22,814 nucleotides of DNA, taken from positions 1 through 22,814 of the forward strand of contig JBAZAX010000024.1 of the NCBI GenBank assembly GCA_041671765.1, given 5' to 3'. The translations under genes and the position numbers were made by a program. The stretch is from JBAZAX01 sp041671765 (GTDB taxonomy: Bacteria; Babelota; Babeliae; Babelales; RVW-14). Below are positions 14,894 to 22,814 of the stretch, piece by piece (the first letter of the stretch is position 1; each line of letters starts with the position of its first letter). A model generated the notes under the pieces. The model saw only the letters and a list, made by a program, of their open reading frames with translations. It ran no database searches and had not been told where the DNA came from.

Positions 14894-16756
14894 TTATTTC
14901 TTGTGTGGATTAGCCAGAGGTTCCAGAATTGATTTTAGCCATTCGAGAATATTTTTTTCTTCCTTTTCCAATTTGGTTTCCAATTTATCATTTATTGGGG
15001 TCAAAATTTTCAGGGATAGACTTACACAATCTATTTTCTTTGATAAGAAATAATCTTTGATTTTGGTTGCAAGTCTTAGTTTAAATTCTTTATTTTCATA
15101 TATATATTTCAAATTTTTTACATCAATTATAGCTGTATGACTTTGCCATTTTTCTAATTCTGATATTATTTGGCCGATTATGGAATCAATTGCATTGTTA
15201 AGTTTAGCGAACACAATAGCATATTTGGTTTCAAGATTTTTATGATCCGAAAAAAAATTATGTATTTGTTGCAATGAGTCTATATTGTCTTTTATTTTAT
15301 TAAAATTTTCTTCGTTTTTTAATAAAATAACAAGATACTCTTTTTCCCAGTTATCTGTAAAATGCTTGTTAAGGTCATTATCAGTAATAAAGGCAATAAA
15401 CTTTTGATTAATGAAGTAAATTACCAAGTTGGGATATTTGGCCTGTTCTTTTTTCGCTTTTTTGTAAACTAGTTCTTTGGTGGCATCGTCTTTTAATTCA
15501 GATATTTTTTTTGCTATTTCTTTAGGTGTAGTATTTAAATATTCCAGTATACGTACATCATTTTCTTGCCCCGCTATTTTTGTGCCATTAAATATGGTTT
15601 TGTTTTTTGTAAATTCATTGAATGTTAATAGTGTTATTTTATCTTGTATAGCGGTTTGCAGGTTTGGGTATTTGGTTAAATGTTCTTGCTTGATTGTTAA
15701 CACATAAATTTTTTCTAGTGTAGGGATATCCTTTAATTGGTCAAATTCCTTAGACTCATTTTGTAATATATCTAAAACGTAAGATTCATAATTAGGTGTA
15801 ATGATATATTTAGCATTTTTCTGTAATTTAATTAATTCAATTTTAGCTATTGTTTTTTGAATTGATGGAGAAGGACTTTTTTTAGTATAGAGTAGTTTGA
15901 TTTTATTGATCTTGGCTAAATCCCACTTGGATATACTACCTATTATTAAGTCACTAAATTGTTCAATTTCATCTGCCATAATTGGTTGATCAGTGTTCCC
16001 AGTTTCTATTTGCTTCAATTTTTCAATGAATGCTTGTTTTTTTTGTAATAGTATAAGTGCTCCAACATCTGATGATCCTTCCTTGCCCGGTTTAGGCCTG
16101 GATTCGTCGTCGGGACCTTCTTGGGGTGTTCCTGCTTCTAATGCTGATAAATACGTTGGAATACCTCCATGAAAATCTTTCAATTTTTTGTAAGATTTTT
16201 TTTCTAAATAACCTTTAATATTTTTTATGTTAAGTTTTTCTATGGATTCTAGCTCTTTTTTTGAAAGAGTGGACATTTTTCTGTCTGCTATTTTTAAAAA
16301 CTCTCTAAGGCAAATTTCTTGCTTTTGATCCAGCTTGCCCGGTTGATTTGATATGATTTCATTTATGGTTTTTAGAAGTTCTTCAAAAGAAAGTTCCTTT
16401 TCTTTGGGCTTTGCTTGCTTTAATAAAGCATTTAGGGCTATTTGTTTTAACTGGTCTAATTGCTTTATTTGCTCAGGCGTGAGTGCTAAAATGGCTTGTT
16501 GTTCTTTAGAGGTGAGGTCATGCCAATCCTTTTGTCCTAAGATATTATCTCTAATGTAATCTAGATTTATAATTTGAGGATTTAGAGTATCTTTTAGTGT
16601 TCCTAATTTTCCATTTAGCGTCTCTAGCTTCAGCTTTAAGCTTCCAAGATTTGATTTGAGCGTTCCAAGTTGTTGTTTAAGATTTGGAACAGCGGCGTTT
16701 AGGCCAGATAAAATAATTAAAATTAGGCAACAAAAAGATATTACTTTTTTTTGCAT
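14894..16756 (-). CDS. Exported coiled-coil protein of unknown function, cotranscribed with secA
   Basis: 620 residues from the ATG at 16756. I do not recognise the family. Residues 1-21 are a signal peptide (hydrophobic ILIILSG, site after LNA). Residues 26-60 are five consecutive 7-residue repeats of the form L-K-x-x-L-G/E-T/S, a short perfect coiled coil. The middle (~60-210) and C-terminal parts (~225-610) are Lys/Glu/Leu/Ile-rich and helical, with no catalytic signature. A linker around 212-233 (GPDDESRPKPGKEG and neighbours) is Pro/Gly/Asp-rich and GC-richer than the rest. No membrane anchor is visible apart from the leader. It starts 29 bases after the secA stop and ends at a terminator, so the two are likely one transcript. 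A surface, periplasmic or host-directed structural role is possible but unproven. Confidence 0.75.
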   Translation of the reverse strand: MQKKVISFCCLILIILSGLNAAVPNLKQQLGTLKSNLGSLKLKLETLNGKLGTLKDTLNPQIINLDYIRDNILGQKDWHDLTSKEQQAILALTPEQIKQLDQLKQIALNALLKQAKPKEKELSFEELLKTINEIISNQPGKLDQKQEICLREFLKIADRKMSTLSKKELESIEKLNIKNIKGYLEKKSYKKLKDFHGGIPTYLSALEAGTPQEGPDDESRPKPGKEGSSDVGALILLQKKQAFIEKLKQIETGNTDQPIMADEIEQFSDLIIGSISKWDLAKINKIKLLYTKKSPSPSIQKTIAKIELIKLQKNAKYIITPNYESYVLDILQNESKEFDQLKDIPTLEKIYVLTIKQEHLTKYPNLQTAIQDKITLLTFNEFTKNKTIFNGTKIAGQENDVRILEYLNTTPKEIAKKISELKDDATKELVYKKAKKEQAKYPNLVIYFINQKFIAFITDNDLNKHFTDNWEKEYLVILLKNEENFNKIKDNIDSLQQIHNFFSDHKNLETKYAIVFAKLNNAIDSIIGQIISELEKWQSHTAIIDVKNLKYIYENKEFKLRLATKIKDYFLSKKIDCVSLSLKILTPINDKLETKLEKEEKNILEWLKSILEPLANPHKK

Positions 16757-16763
16757 TTCCACT

Positions 16764-16769
16764 CTCCTT
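16764..16769 (-). promoter_or_regulatory. Ribosome binding site fixing the start of the coiled-coil protein
   Basis: AAGGAG on the minus strand stands 7 bases before the ATG at 16756. The GTG at 16762 that also opens the frame would sit 1 base from it, too close. Confidence 0.8.
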
Positions 16770-16785
16770 TTATCTCTTTTTTATT

Positions 16786-19323
16786 TTACTTCCCGCAACA
16801 GTGCTTGAATTTCTTTCCGGATCCACAGGTGCAAGGTTCGTTACGTCCAACTTTTGGTGCAGCGCGTTTGGCCGGCTGCGGTCTGGAGTCTTCGCTGGCT
16901 CCTCCAAGCTGTAGTGAATCAAGTTCTTTTTCTTTTTCTTCTTCAATCTCTTCAATCATTTCAATTGTTGAGTTATCAGGTTTCATTCTAAATATGCGTT
17001 GTGTGATATCCCATTTGATTTCATCAATCATTATTTGGAACGCAGAGAATGATTCTTTTTTGTATTCGATAAGTGGATTCTTTTGGCCATAGCCGCGTAA
17101 TCCAATTCCCTCTTTTAAATGATCGATATTTAAAAGGTGCTGTTTCCATGCGTGATCAATGGTCTCAAGTAGAACCCATTTTTCTGCTTTATCAACAAAA
17201 TCCACAGGAATTGATTTTCTGAATTGTTCATACAGGTAAATTAAAAATTCACAAACTGCTTCTTCCAAGTTGCCGCTGTTTCTTTGTTTAAATTCTACTG
17301 ATTCAAAAATATCCGGTTTAATCCCTGTAAGTTTTTCAATAGATTGAAAAACTTCACGTTTGTTTTCTTCGGAATAAGCGCTGTTTGGGCAATGAATTTC
17401 AAAAAGGCCGTGGACAACGTCAGCGATCATGTCTTTTATTAATCCGATTGAATTGTCTCCACCATCAAGAATGTTTCGACGATATTGATAAATCACATTA
17501 CGTTGCTGATTCATCACGTCATCGTATTCAATCAGATGTTTACGAATATCAAAGTTATGTTTTTCGACTTTTTCTTGAGCCTTTTCAATGCTTCGCGAAA
17601 CCATGCGGTGTTCAATGCTTTCGCCTTCTTTCATTCCAATGCGTTCCATTGTTTTTTTCAAGCGTTCACCGCCAAAAATACGCATTAAGTCATCTTCAAG
17701 TGAGATATAAAATTTTGAAGATCCAGGATCGCCTTGACGTCCTGCACGTCCTCTTAGCTGATTGTCGATACGACGACTTTCGTGTCGTTCTGTTCCTATA
17801 ATTCGCAGTCCACCGAGTTCGCGAACGCCATCTCCAAGTTTAATATCGGTTCCACGACCGGCCATGTTTGTTGCAATTGTTAGTTTGTGTTTCTCTCCGG
17901 CCTCTTTAACAATTTCTGCTTCTCTGGCGTGTTGTTTTGCATTTAAAACATTATGTGGAATTCCTGCTTGTGCAAGTTTATAACTTAAAAGTTCAGATGT
18001 TTCAATTGAAATTGTACCGATAAGAACAGGTTGGCCTCGTTTGTAGCAATCTTTTATGTCATCAATTACGGCATTATATTTATCATTTCTGGTTAAGAAA
18101 ATAATATCAGGTTGATCTAATCTGATCATTGGCTTGTTTGTTGGAATTACCACCACTGCCAATTTATAAATTTTCCAAAACTCGGCTGCTTCTGTTTCTG
18201 CGGTACCCGTCATACCTGCAAGTTTGCCATAAAGTCTGAAATAATTTTGCAATGTGATTGTTGCAAGTGTTTGGTTTTCGCGTTCGACTTTGACATTTTC
18301 TTTGGCTTCAAGCGCTTGGTGCAGTCCGTCACTATAACGTCGTCCTGGAAGAATTCGTCCAGTAAATTCATCAACAATCAAGACTTCGTTATCTCGCACA
18401 ACGTAGTCGACGTCTATTTTAAATAATGTATGTGCTCGCAGGGCCTGGGTTACGTGATGAAGTGTTAGGATATTTTCAGGAGCGTATAAATTTTTGATAT
18501 GGAACAGTTCTTCAATTTTATCAACACCGCTTTCTCCCAACTGTACTGAGCGCTCTTTCTCATCAATATCGTAATCTTCTCGTCGCAATTTCAAAATAGC
18601 GCTGTCAGCTTCTTTGTATAGATTACTACCTTTTTCAGCCGGTCCGGAAATGATCAGTGGGGTTCGCGCTTCGTCGATTAAGATTGAGTCAACTTCGTCA
18701 ACGATTGCAAAATTTAGCTTTCGTTGAGCAAGTTCATTTAAATCAAATTTCATGTTATCACGGAGATAATCGAAACCAAATTCGTTATTTGTTCCGTATG
18801 TTATATCTGCGTTATATGCTTTTTTTCTCTCTTCATCATTCATGTAATTTTGAATAACGCCAACTTCAAGCCCGAGGTGTTTATAAATTACGCCCATCAA
18901 TTCGGCGTGATAACTTGCCAGGTAATCATTAACAGTTATAAGATGCGTGCCCTTTCCCTCAAGTGCATTGAGGTAGAGTGGCAAAGTGGCTACAAGTGTT
19001 TTTCCTTCACCAGTTTTCATTTCTGCAATTTTACCCTGATGAAGCACGATTCCGCCAATCATCTGAACATCAAAATGACGTTCACCGCGTAGTCTTTTAC
19101 TTGTTTCTCTTACTGTGGCAAAAGCTTCGGGAAGTATTGAATCAAGAGTTTCGCCTTGCGAAATTCTTTGTCTAAAATCATTTGTTTGTAAAGTTAATTG
19201 CTCATCTGTGAGTTGTGAAATCTTAGATTCAAGCTCGTTGATGCGTGCAACAATAGGGCGTATTTTTTTTAATTCACGTTCGTTTTGTGAACCAAAAATT
19301 TTGGCAAGAATTTGTGCTATCAT
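16786..19323 (-). CDS. secA: Preprotein translocase ATPase SecA
   Basis: 845 residues, a normal SecA length. SecA drives unfolded, signal-peptide-bearing proteins through SecYEG. Visible landmarks are MKTGEGKTLVATL (102-114; Walker A), AIVDEVDSILIDEARTPLII (206-225; Walker B DEVDS), TNMAGRGTDIKLG and GTERHESRRIDNQLRGRAGR in the second motor half (the arginine-finger region), followed by SLEDDLMRIFG. The long helical scaffold ends in a SEC-C zinc motif, with Cys831, Cys833, Cys842 and Cys843 in PCTCGSGKKFKHCC, the SecB- or ribosome-contacting tail. No residue seems missing. The upstream gap holds a dispersed palindrome close to the ATG. Finding secA beside many signal-peptide proteins is suggestive, but secA is universal. 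Confidence 0.97.
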   Translation of the reverse strand: MIAQILAKIFGSQNERELKKIRPIVARINELESKISQLTDEQLTLQTNDFRQRISQGETLDSILPEAFATVRETSKRLRGERHFDVQMIGGIVLHQGKIAEMKTGEGKTLVATLPLYLNALEGKGTHLITVNDYLASYHAELMGVIYKHLGLEVGVIQNYMNDEERKKAYNADITYGTNNEFGFDYLRDNMKFDLNELAQRKLNFAIVDEVDSILIDEARTPLIISGPAEKGSNLYKEADSAILKLRREDYDIDEKERSVQLGESGVDKIEELFHIKNLYAPENILTLHHVTQALRAHTLFKIDVDYVVRDNEVLIVDEFTGRILPGRRYSDGLHQALEAKENVKVERENQTLATITLQNYFRLYGKLAGMTGTAETEAAEFWKIYKLAVVVIPTNKPMIRLDQPDIIFLTRNDKYNAVIDDIKDCYKRGQPVLIGTISIETSELLSYKLAQAGIPHNVLNAKQHAREAEIVKEAGEKHKLTIATNMAGRGTDIKLGDGVRELGGLRIIGTERHESRRIDNQLRGRAGRQGDPGSSKFYISLEDDLMRIFGGERLKKTMERIGMKEGESIEHRMVSRSIEKAQEKVEKHNFDIRKHLIEYDDVMNQQRNVIYQYRRNILDGGDNSIGLIKDMIADVVHGLFEIHCPNSAYSEENKREVFQSIEKLTGIKPDIFESVEFKQRNSGNLEEAVCEFLIYLYEQFRKSIPVDFVDKAEKWVLLETIDHAWKQHLLNIDHLKEGIGLRGYGQKNPLIEYKKESFSAFQIMIDEIKWDITQRIFRMKPDNSTIEMIEEIEEEKEKELDSLQLGGASEDSRPQPAKRAAPKVGRNEPCTCGSGKKFKHCCGK

Positions 19324-19345
19324 TATTTATCCCATCTGTTTGTCA

Positions 19346-19364
19346 TCCTGAACTTGATTCAGGA
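19346..19364. repeat. Dispersed 19-bp palindrome, copy 5, in the secA leader
   Basis: TCCTGAA-CTTGA-TTCAGGA with gtca prefix and tct suffix, the same core and flanks as copy 1 at 6189. It is 22 bases upstream of the secA ATG, so it would form a hairpin in the 5' untranslated region if the promoter lies further upstream. Confidence 0.85.
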
Positions 19365-19374
19365 TCTAATATAA

Positions 19375-19380
19375 ATTATA
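19375..19380 (-). promoter_or_regulatory. Candidate -10 element for secA
   Basis: A perfect TATAAT on the minus strand just upstream of the palindrome. The -35 region is poor. An alternative is TTGAGA-N17-TAAACT further upstream, around 19399-19427. Confidence 0.25.
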
Positions 19381-19496
19381 GGTACTTCTGAAAATGGACA
19401 GTTTAATTTAACACAAATATTTTCTCAACCCAAATAGTTTAACAAAGTTATGGTGTTTGGAGTTTTTAAACCGTTTTTTGCTTATCGACTTTGGTT

Positions 19497-20639
19497 TTAA
19501 TTAAATGCCAGAATTTGAGTTGGCATTGATGTTAGTGTTTGATTTTTATCGAATACTTTATCTTTTAATTTTATTGTAAAGCATTGAGTGTTTTTATTTT
19601 TATCAATGTGAGCAAGTATTTCAGATGCATCCGAATATTTGGTATCAAGTTCATTTATTATAACGGGAGCAAAAATAAATACGGGTAGAGGATATATGGC
19701 AAGATTTTTTCTGTAAACAATATTACACGGATCTCCAAATAGCCAGAGTTCGTTATGACAGGGTCTCTTATTGCCAATTTCTAGTTCGATTTGCACAAGC
19801 TTGGATGTTATATTTGTGTTCTTGTAACGTCGTTTTGAAATTGAATCATGTGTTGAAATAATGTCCATTACTTGGACCATGTCGTCGGTTGAATAAAGAC
19901 TATAAATTTTTCTAAACATTTCATCGTTGACTAATTCTTCAGTTTCACTTTGAACAGGGGTTCCGAATAAAATTAATTTATCGATTTTTAAATTACCATT
20001 AATTTCTTTATTTATTTTTGCAAGGTTTAGTAGCACATTGCCACCATGGCTGTGGCCAATTAAAATGAGTTCTAAATCAGTATCTTTAAAATTAAGGTTA
20101 CTTTTTATTTTACTTATTTCATTTATAAGACTTGAGTAAAGTACTTTTGCACTGCTAAGACGACTTTTTTGGCTTAAATATCCATCCCACCCAAATGTAT
20201 AAAAATGCAGATTGGAAGAATTTTCTTGATTGGCAAAATCGTAACTATTTTTATATAAGTCTGCAGATAACTTTGTGTAGGGATACCTTTGGGTATCTTT
20301 AAGCGATAAATCGCTTATGTTTTCAAGTCCAAAATTTGCTCTTGGTTGGCATTTAAACAAAGTTTTGTATCTCAACTCTTCATAGTAATAATCGGCCCAG
20401 GCCTTTCCCTCCGTGCGACTTTTTTTGAAACCGTCTTTTAGTGAAGACAATAGACAAGTGGGTGAGGGAAGTGGAAGAATTGTGCCGTGAACAAAGACGA
20501 TTAATGTGTGTTTATTACTTTGAATATTGCTTTGTGATGTGTTTTGAAAAATAACTGAATGCACTAATTGATTATTTGAATTGCTGCATCCAGCAAAAAT
20601 TAAAAAAATAAGTATAATGTAGTGGCTTTTAAAATTCAT
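19497..20639 (-). CDS. Lipoprotein alpha/beta hydrolase (esterase/lipase-like)
   Basis: 380 residues from the ATG at 20639. MNFKSHYIILIFLIFAGC is a lipoprotein signal with lipobox FAGC, so Cys18 would be lipidated and the protein held on a membrane outside the cytoplasm. LIVFVHGT (46-53) is the oxyanion-hole strand of alpha/beta hydrolases. LILIGHSHGGNVLL (191-204) is the nucleophile elbow with Ser197, ILFGTPV follows, STDDMVQVMD offers the acidic residue, and a later CHNELW may supply the histidine. The substrate, lipid or other ester, is unknown. The frame is open to 20732, but the extra 31 residues precede a perfect lipoprotein signal and are unlikely to be translated. It stands alone, between the secA leader and a divergent gene. 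Confidence 0.8.
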   Translation of the reverse strand: MNFKSHYIILIFLIFAGCSNSNNQLVHSVIFQNTSQSNIQSNKHTLIVFVHGTILPLPSPTCLLSSLKDGFKKSRTEGKAWADYYYEELRYKTLFKCQPRANFGLENISDLSLKDTQRYPYTKLSADLYKNSYDFANQENSSNLHFYTFGWDGYLSQKSRLSSAKVLYSSLINEISKIKSNLNFKDTDLELILIGHSHGGNVLLNLAKINKEINGNLKIDKLILFGTPVQSETEELVNDEMFRKIYSLYSTDDMVQVMDIISTHDSISKRRYKNTNITSKLVQIELEIGNKRPCHNELWLFGDPCNIVYRKNLAIYPLPVFIFAPVIINELDTKYSDASEILAHIDKNKNTQCFTIKLKDKVFDKNQTLTSMPTQILAFN

Positions 20640-20968
20640 GTATTTCCAATAAATAAAACACTTAAGTAAAATTAGGCTTTGCTCTATATAAACCAATTTA
20701 ATCAAATAGTTTTGGATAGGCAAACGGTGCAACGAATATGGTGAATGTGGTCGTTTTTGATTTCCAGATAGTTATTTTTGTTTTTGAGTTTGTTTTTTAC
20801 TTAAGAATTAAATTTATTACATTTTAGTTTTACCTTAAACTTAAATATTTTTTATTTGAAATTTTAATCAAAACATGCTTGTTTCCGATTGCTTTAATAA
20901 TTATGGGCAGCTATTCTGCATGATATGTAGGGGTAAGTTTAGGTTTATTTTTGAAGTAGGAGTTTTTT
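20640..20968. other. AT-rich divergent intergenic region
   Basis: These 329 bases separate the lipoprotein hydrolase (minus) and the serpin-like gene (plus). It holds only T-rich tracts and the promoter candidate at 20889-20917. I see no gene, palindrome copy or RNA. Confidence 0.5.
20889..20917 (+). promoter_or_regulatory. Candidate sigma70-type promoter for the serpin-like gene
   Basis: TTGCTT (20889-20894), 17 bases, then TATTCT (20912-20917), 51 bases before the start codon. The -10 hexamer is the same as in the candidate ATP-grasp/ugd promoter. The ribosome site TAGGAG (20957-20962) follows. Confidence 0.4.
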
Positions 20969-21883
20969 ATGAGTTCAACGATATGTCTTGCACCAATATT
21001 GGCTGTGTTAATGACGTCACAATCATTTGTTGCAAATGATTCATATTTTGTGACTAAGAATACAAATCAAGAAATCTTATTTGATAAATTCTGGCCATTA
21101 AGATCTGAATTAGAAAATCTTTCGTCTAAAGAGATTAAATCCGTGGCCTCAAAAGATGTCGAAGAGGTTAACGGGTTCTTGAAGAAAAATAATTTTGATA
21201 TTCAGCTTGAGCAAATTGATGATCCAAAGGCCTTTTATGTTGCATCAATTTTAGATGTCTTATTAATATGGAAAGAAAAAGGTTTATTAAGCTCAATTTA
21301 CGATGCTGAATTACATAAAAATTACTCTGCCGTTGAGATGAAAAATAGCGATCAGTGGAAAGTTTTTGCACCAAAGACTTGCTCGGATAATTGTTTAGAC
21401 TGTAAAGATAAAATTCTTGAAGTTACCGCAAAAAATTGCGATAAAGTTTATATGAAAATTGCGGAAAAACCATTGGATGGATTTGATCTGATGTCTAAAA
21501 TTTTGGAATTGCAAGATAGTTTGTCTTTACTAAATGTTGATGAATCTTACGATAAGATATTATTTCCGATGGTGGCAATCGATCAGCGTGTTGACATTAG
21601 CTGGCTGAAAAAGTTGAAATTAAGATTTCCAGGCAGGGATGATTTTTATGGAGTGGCCCAGGCTTTACAGCAAACTAAATTAAAGATTGATGAGAATGGA
21701 GCTGTTGTTAAGAGTGCCGTAGCAATCTCATGGAATCATTTGAAATCGATGGAAAATTTTTCTTTAGAGTTCAAGATTGATAAACCATTTTATCTTTGGG
21801 TTATGCGTCCGGGTATGACATTGCCTTTGGTTGCGGCGTATGTTGATAAATCTAGTTGGAAACAGTCTGTAAACTTAAAATAA
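20969..21883 (+). CDS. Exported serpin-like protein (tentative)
   Basis: 304 residues. The N-terminus (MSSTICLAPILAVLMTSQSFVA) is a signal peptide with a site after FVA. The C-terminal part resembles the end of serpins, the suicide inhibitors of serine or cysteine proteases. KLKIDENGAVVKSA (237-250) matches the 'IDEKGTEAAGA' hinge of alpha-1-antitrypsin as I recall it. A loop of similar length follows, then FKIDKPFYLWVM (268-279), matching 'VKFNKPFVFLMI', and a final strand. Earlier, ASILDVLLIWKEKG (92-105) is at the 'NAIYFKGxW' position and ILFPMVAID (197-205) at the 'v.lPkf' position. It is shorter than a usual serpin (350-400), lacking N-terminal helices. The hinge has Val/Lys where inhibitors have small residues, so inhibition is uncertain. 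A Cys-rich loop (138-157) is unusual. It is a single-gene unit with its own promoter candidate and terminator. Confidence 0.5.
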   Translation: MSSTICLAPILAVLMTSQSFVANDSYFVTKNTNQEILFDKFWPLRSELENLSSKEIKSVASKDVEEVNGFLKKNNFDIQLEQIDDPKAFYVASILDVLLIWKEKGLLSSIYDAELHKNYSAVEMKNSDQWKVFAPKTCSDNCLDCKDKILEVTAKNCDKVYMKIAEKPLDGFDLMSKILELQDSLSLLNVDESYDKILFPMVAIDQRVDISWLKKLKLRFPGRDDFYGVAQALQQTKLKIDENGAVVKSAVAISWNHLKSMENFSLEFKIDKPFYLWVMRPGMTLPLVAAYVDKSSWKQSVNLK

Positions 21884-21933
21884 TGTTAATTTCCTGATTC
21901 ATTTACCTGATTAATTTAATTGTTTATTAAATT

Positions 21934-21964
21934 AACCGCATACTTTTAAAGCATGCGGTTTTCT
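21934..21964 (+). terminator. Intrinsic terminator after the serpin-like gene
   Basis: aaccgcat (21934-21941) pairs with atgcggtt (21953-21960) across an 11-base loop, followed by a short T-rich tail (ttttct). It lies 50 bases after the stop codon. Confidence 0.8.
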
Positions 21965-22036
21965 GCTAGATTGAATAAAGTTAATGCCGTAAAATCTTAC
22001 TAAATTTAGTGTTTTTGATTAAATTTTGATTTTAAA

Positions 22037-22814
22037 ATGAAGATAGCTGTTTTAGTTTCCGGAGGTGTAGACAGTTCGGTTGCCCTACAGTTGCTCAAAG
22101 AGCAAGGACACGATCTGACCGCCTTTTACTTAAAAATTTGGCTTGAAGATGAGCTTTCTTACCTTGGAAATTGTCCATGGGAGGAAGACCTGGATTATGC
22201 CCAAAAAGTTTGCGATAAGTTGGGTGTTCCGTTGGAAGTTATACCTATGCAGCAAGAATATCACGATAAAATCGTTGCATACACAATCAAAGAAGTGCAG
22301 GCGGGCAGAACCCCTAGCCCTGATGTTTTATGTAATCAGTACATTAAATTTGGATGTTTCTACGATAAAATTGATAACTTGAAGCCAGGCGTTTTTGAAA
22401 AAGTGGCTTCCGGGCATTACGCACAGGTTGAACAGGTCAAAAAAACTAGATATATCGGTGATCTGGGACAGGTTGAAAATCTGAGTCAGGTCGAAGCCCT
22501 GTTCGCTTTAAAAAAAGCAAAAGACCCGGTAAAAGATCAGACGTATTTTTTAGCGCGTTTAAGCCAAAAACAGTTATCCCGCATACTTTTCCCAATTGGG
22601 CACTTGCTAAAATCTGAGGTTAGGGCGTTGGCCGAAAAATTTGATCTGCCTACCAAATCTCGCAAAGACAGCCAGGGAATATGCTTTCTTGGCAAAATTA
22701 AATTCAGTGATTTTATAAAACATCACCTAAAAGAACGCGAAGGTGATTTAATTGAGTTTGAGACGGGACAAGTAGTTGGCAAGCATGAGGGTTTTTGGTT
22801 TTACACCGTTGGCC
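22037..22814 (+). CDS. mnmA: tRNA-specific 2-thiouridylase MnmA (3' end outside window)
   Basis: 259 codons are visible and the frame is still open at the right edge. MnmA adenylates U34 of Lys, Glu and Gln tRNAs and inserts sulfur. MKIAVLVSGGVDSSVAL (1-17) contains the PP-loop that binds ATP, GRTPSPDVLCNQYIKFG holds the first catalytic Cys, ASGHYA is the tRNA/ATP site, KDQTYFLARL follows, and SRKDSQGICFLG has the second catalytic Cys. Between ASGHYA and KDQTYFL there are about 35 residues, more than the roughly 20 of E. coli, with an internal repeat of QVE. An in-frame stop at 22016 leaves ATG 22037 as the only start, yet no Shine-Dalgarno sequence precedes it. Confidence 0.95.
   Translation, partial: MKIAVLVSGGVDSSVALQLLKEQGHDLTAFYLKIWLEDELSYLGNCPWEEDLDYAQKVCDKLGVPLEVIPMQQEYHDKIVAYTIKEVQAGRTPSPDVLCNQYIKFGCFYDKIDNLKPGVFEKVASGHYAQVEQVKKTRYIGDLGQVENLSQVEALFALKKAKDPVKDQTYFLARLSQKQLSRILFPIGHLLKSEVRALAEKFDLPTKSRKDSQGICFLGKIKFSDFIKHHLKEREGDLIEFETGQVVGKHEGFWFYTVG

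Noticed and set aside
16070..16150. Similarity between the Pro-rich linker of the coiled-coil protein (DESRPKPGK) and the SecA tail (EDSRPQPAK)
   Set aside because: The DNA does not align over a useful length; short Pro/charged linkers resemble each other by chance.
17385..17801. 138-codon open frame opposite secA, and several shorter ones on the plus strand there
   Set aside because: They lie entirely antisense to conserved SecA motifs, have no ribosome sites and show no recognisable protein features; they are by-products of the secA codon pattern.
20640..20732. N-terminal extension of the lipoprotein hydrolase
   Set aside because: It would bury a textbook lipoprotein signal 31 residues inside the protein.

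Overview
The window is an AT-rich bacterial segment (roughly one-third G+C by eye), densely packed and mostly operonic. The likely source is a host-dependent, reduced Gram-negative-type bacterium. Three things suggest this: a lipoprotein and many exported proteins, short palindromic repeats in intergenic gaps, and a large set of sugar-modifying enzymes that carry N-terminal signal peptides. My best guess is candidate phylum Dependentiae (Babeliae, formerly TM6). That assignment is inference from gene style only, because there is no rRNA or marker tree here.

Layout. (1) Positions 1-6119, plus strand: a tightly spaced operon of a FkbM-type methyltransferase (5' end cut off), a GT2 glycosyltransferase, a two-domain GT-like/GT2 fusion, a class I SAM methyltransferase, a GT4 glycosyltransferase and an aberrant ROK-type kinase whose halves are in reversed order. 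(2) 6120-6599: a repeat-filled gap between convergent genes. (3) 9300-6600, minus strand: an exported ATP-grasp-like protein followed by a UDP-glucose 6-dehydrogenase with a signal peptide. (4) 9404-11906, plus strand, divergent from (3): a second GT4 and a second ATP-grasp-like paralog. (5) 11907-12342: a MITE-like element with inverted ends. (6) 14282-12329, minus strand: a PQ-loop membrane protein and a NurA-domain nuclease that carries an in-frame repeat insertion. (7) 14283-14893: a non-coding stretch with hairpins and a strong terminator. (8) 19323-14894, minus strand: secA followed by an exported coiled-coil protein. (9) 20639-19497, minus strand: a lipoprotein alpha/beta hydrolase. (10) 20969-21883, plus strand: an exported serpin-like protein with its own terminator. 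(11) 22037 to the right edge: mnmA, cut off at its 3' end.

How the genes fit together. Regions 1, 3 and 4 look like one glycan-building locus: sugar activation (ROK kinase, UDP-glucose dehydrogenase), transfer (two GT2, two GT4), methylation (two enzymes) and perhaps ATP-dependent ligation (two ATP-grasp proteins). Every complete gene in it begins with a Lys-rich, hydrophobic, signal-peptide-like segment, including enzymes that are cytosolic elsewhere and need nucleotide-sugar, NAD, ATP or SAM. If real, the pathway would work outside the cytoplasm, in the periplasm or in a host cell. This is the most unusual observation in the window. Other points worth following are the permuted or broken ROK gene, the serpin-like secreted protein, the repeat spliced in frame into nurA, and the repeat elements at convergent gene junctions.
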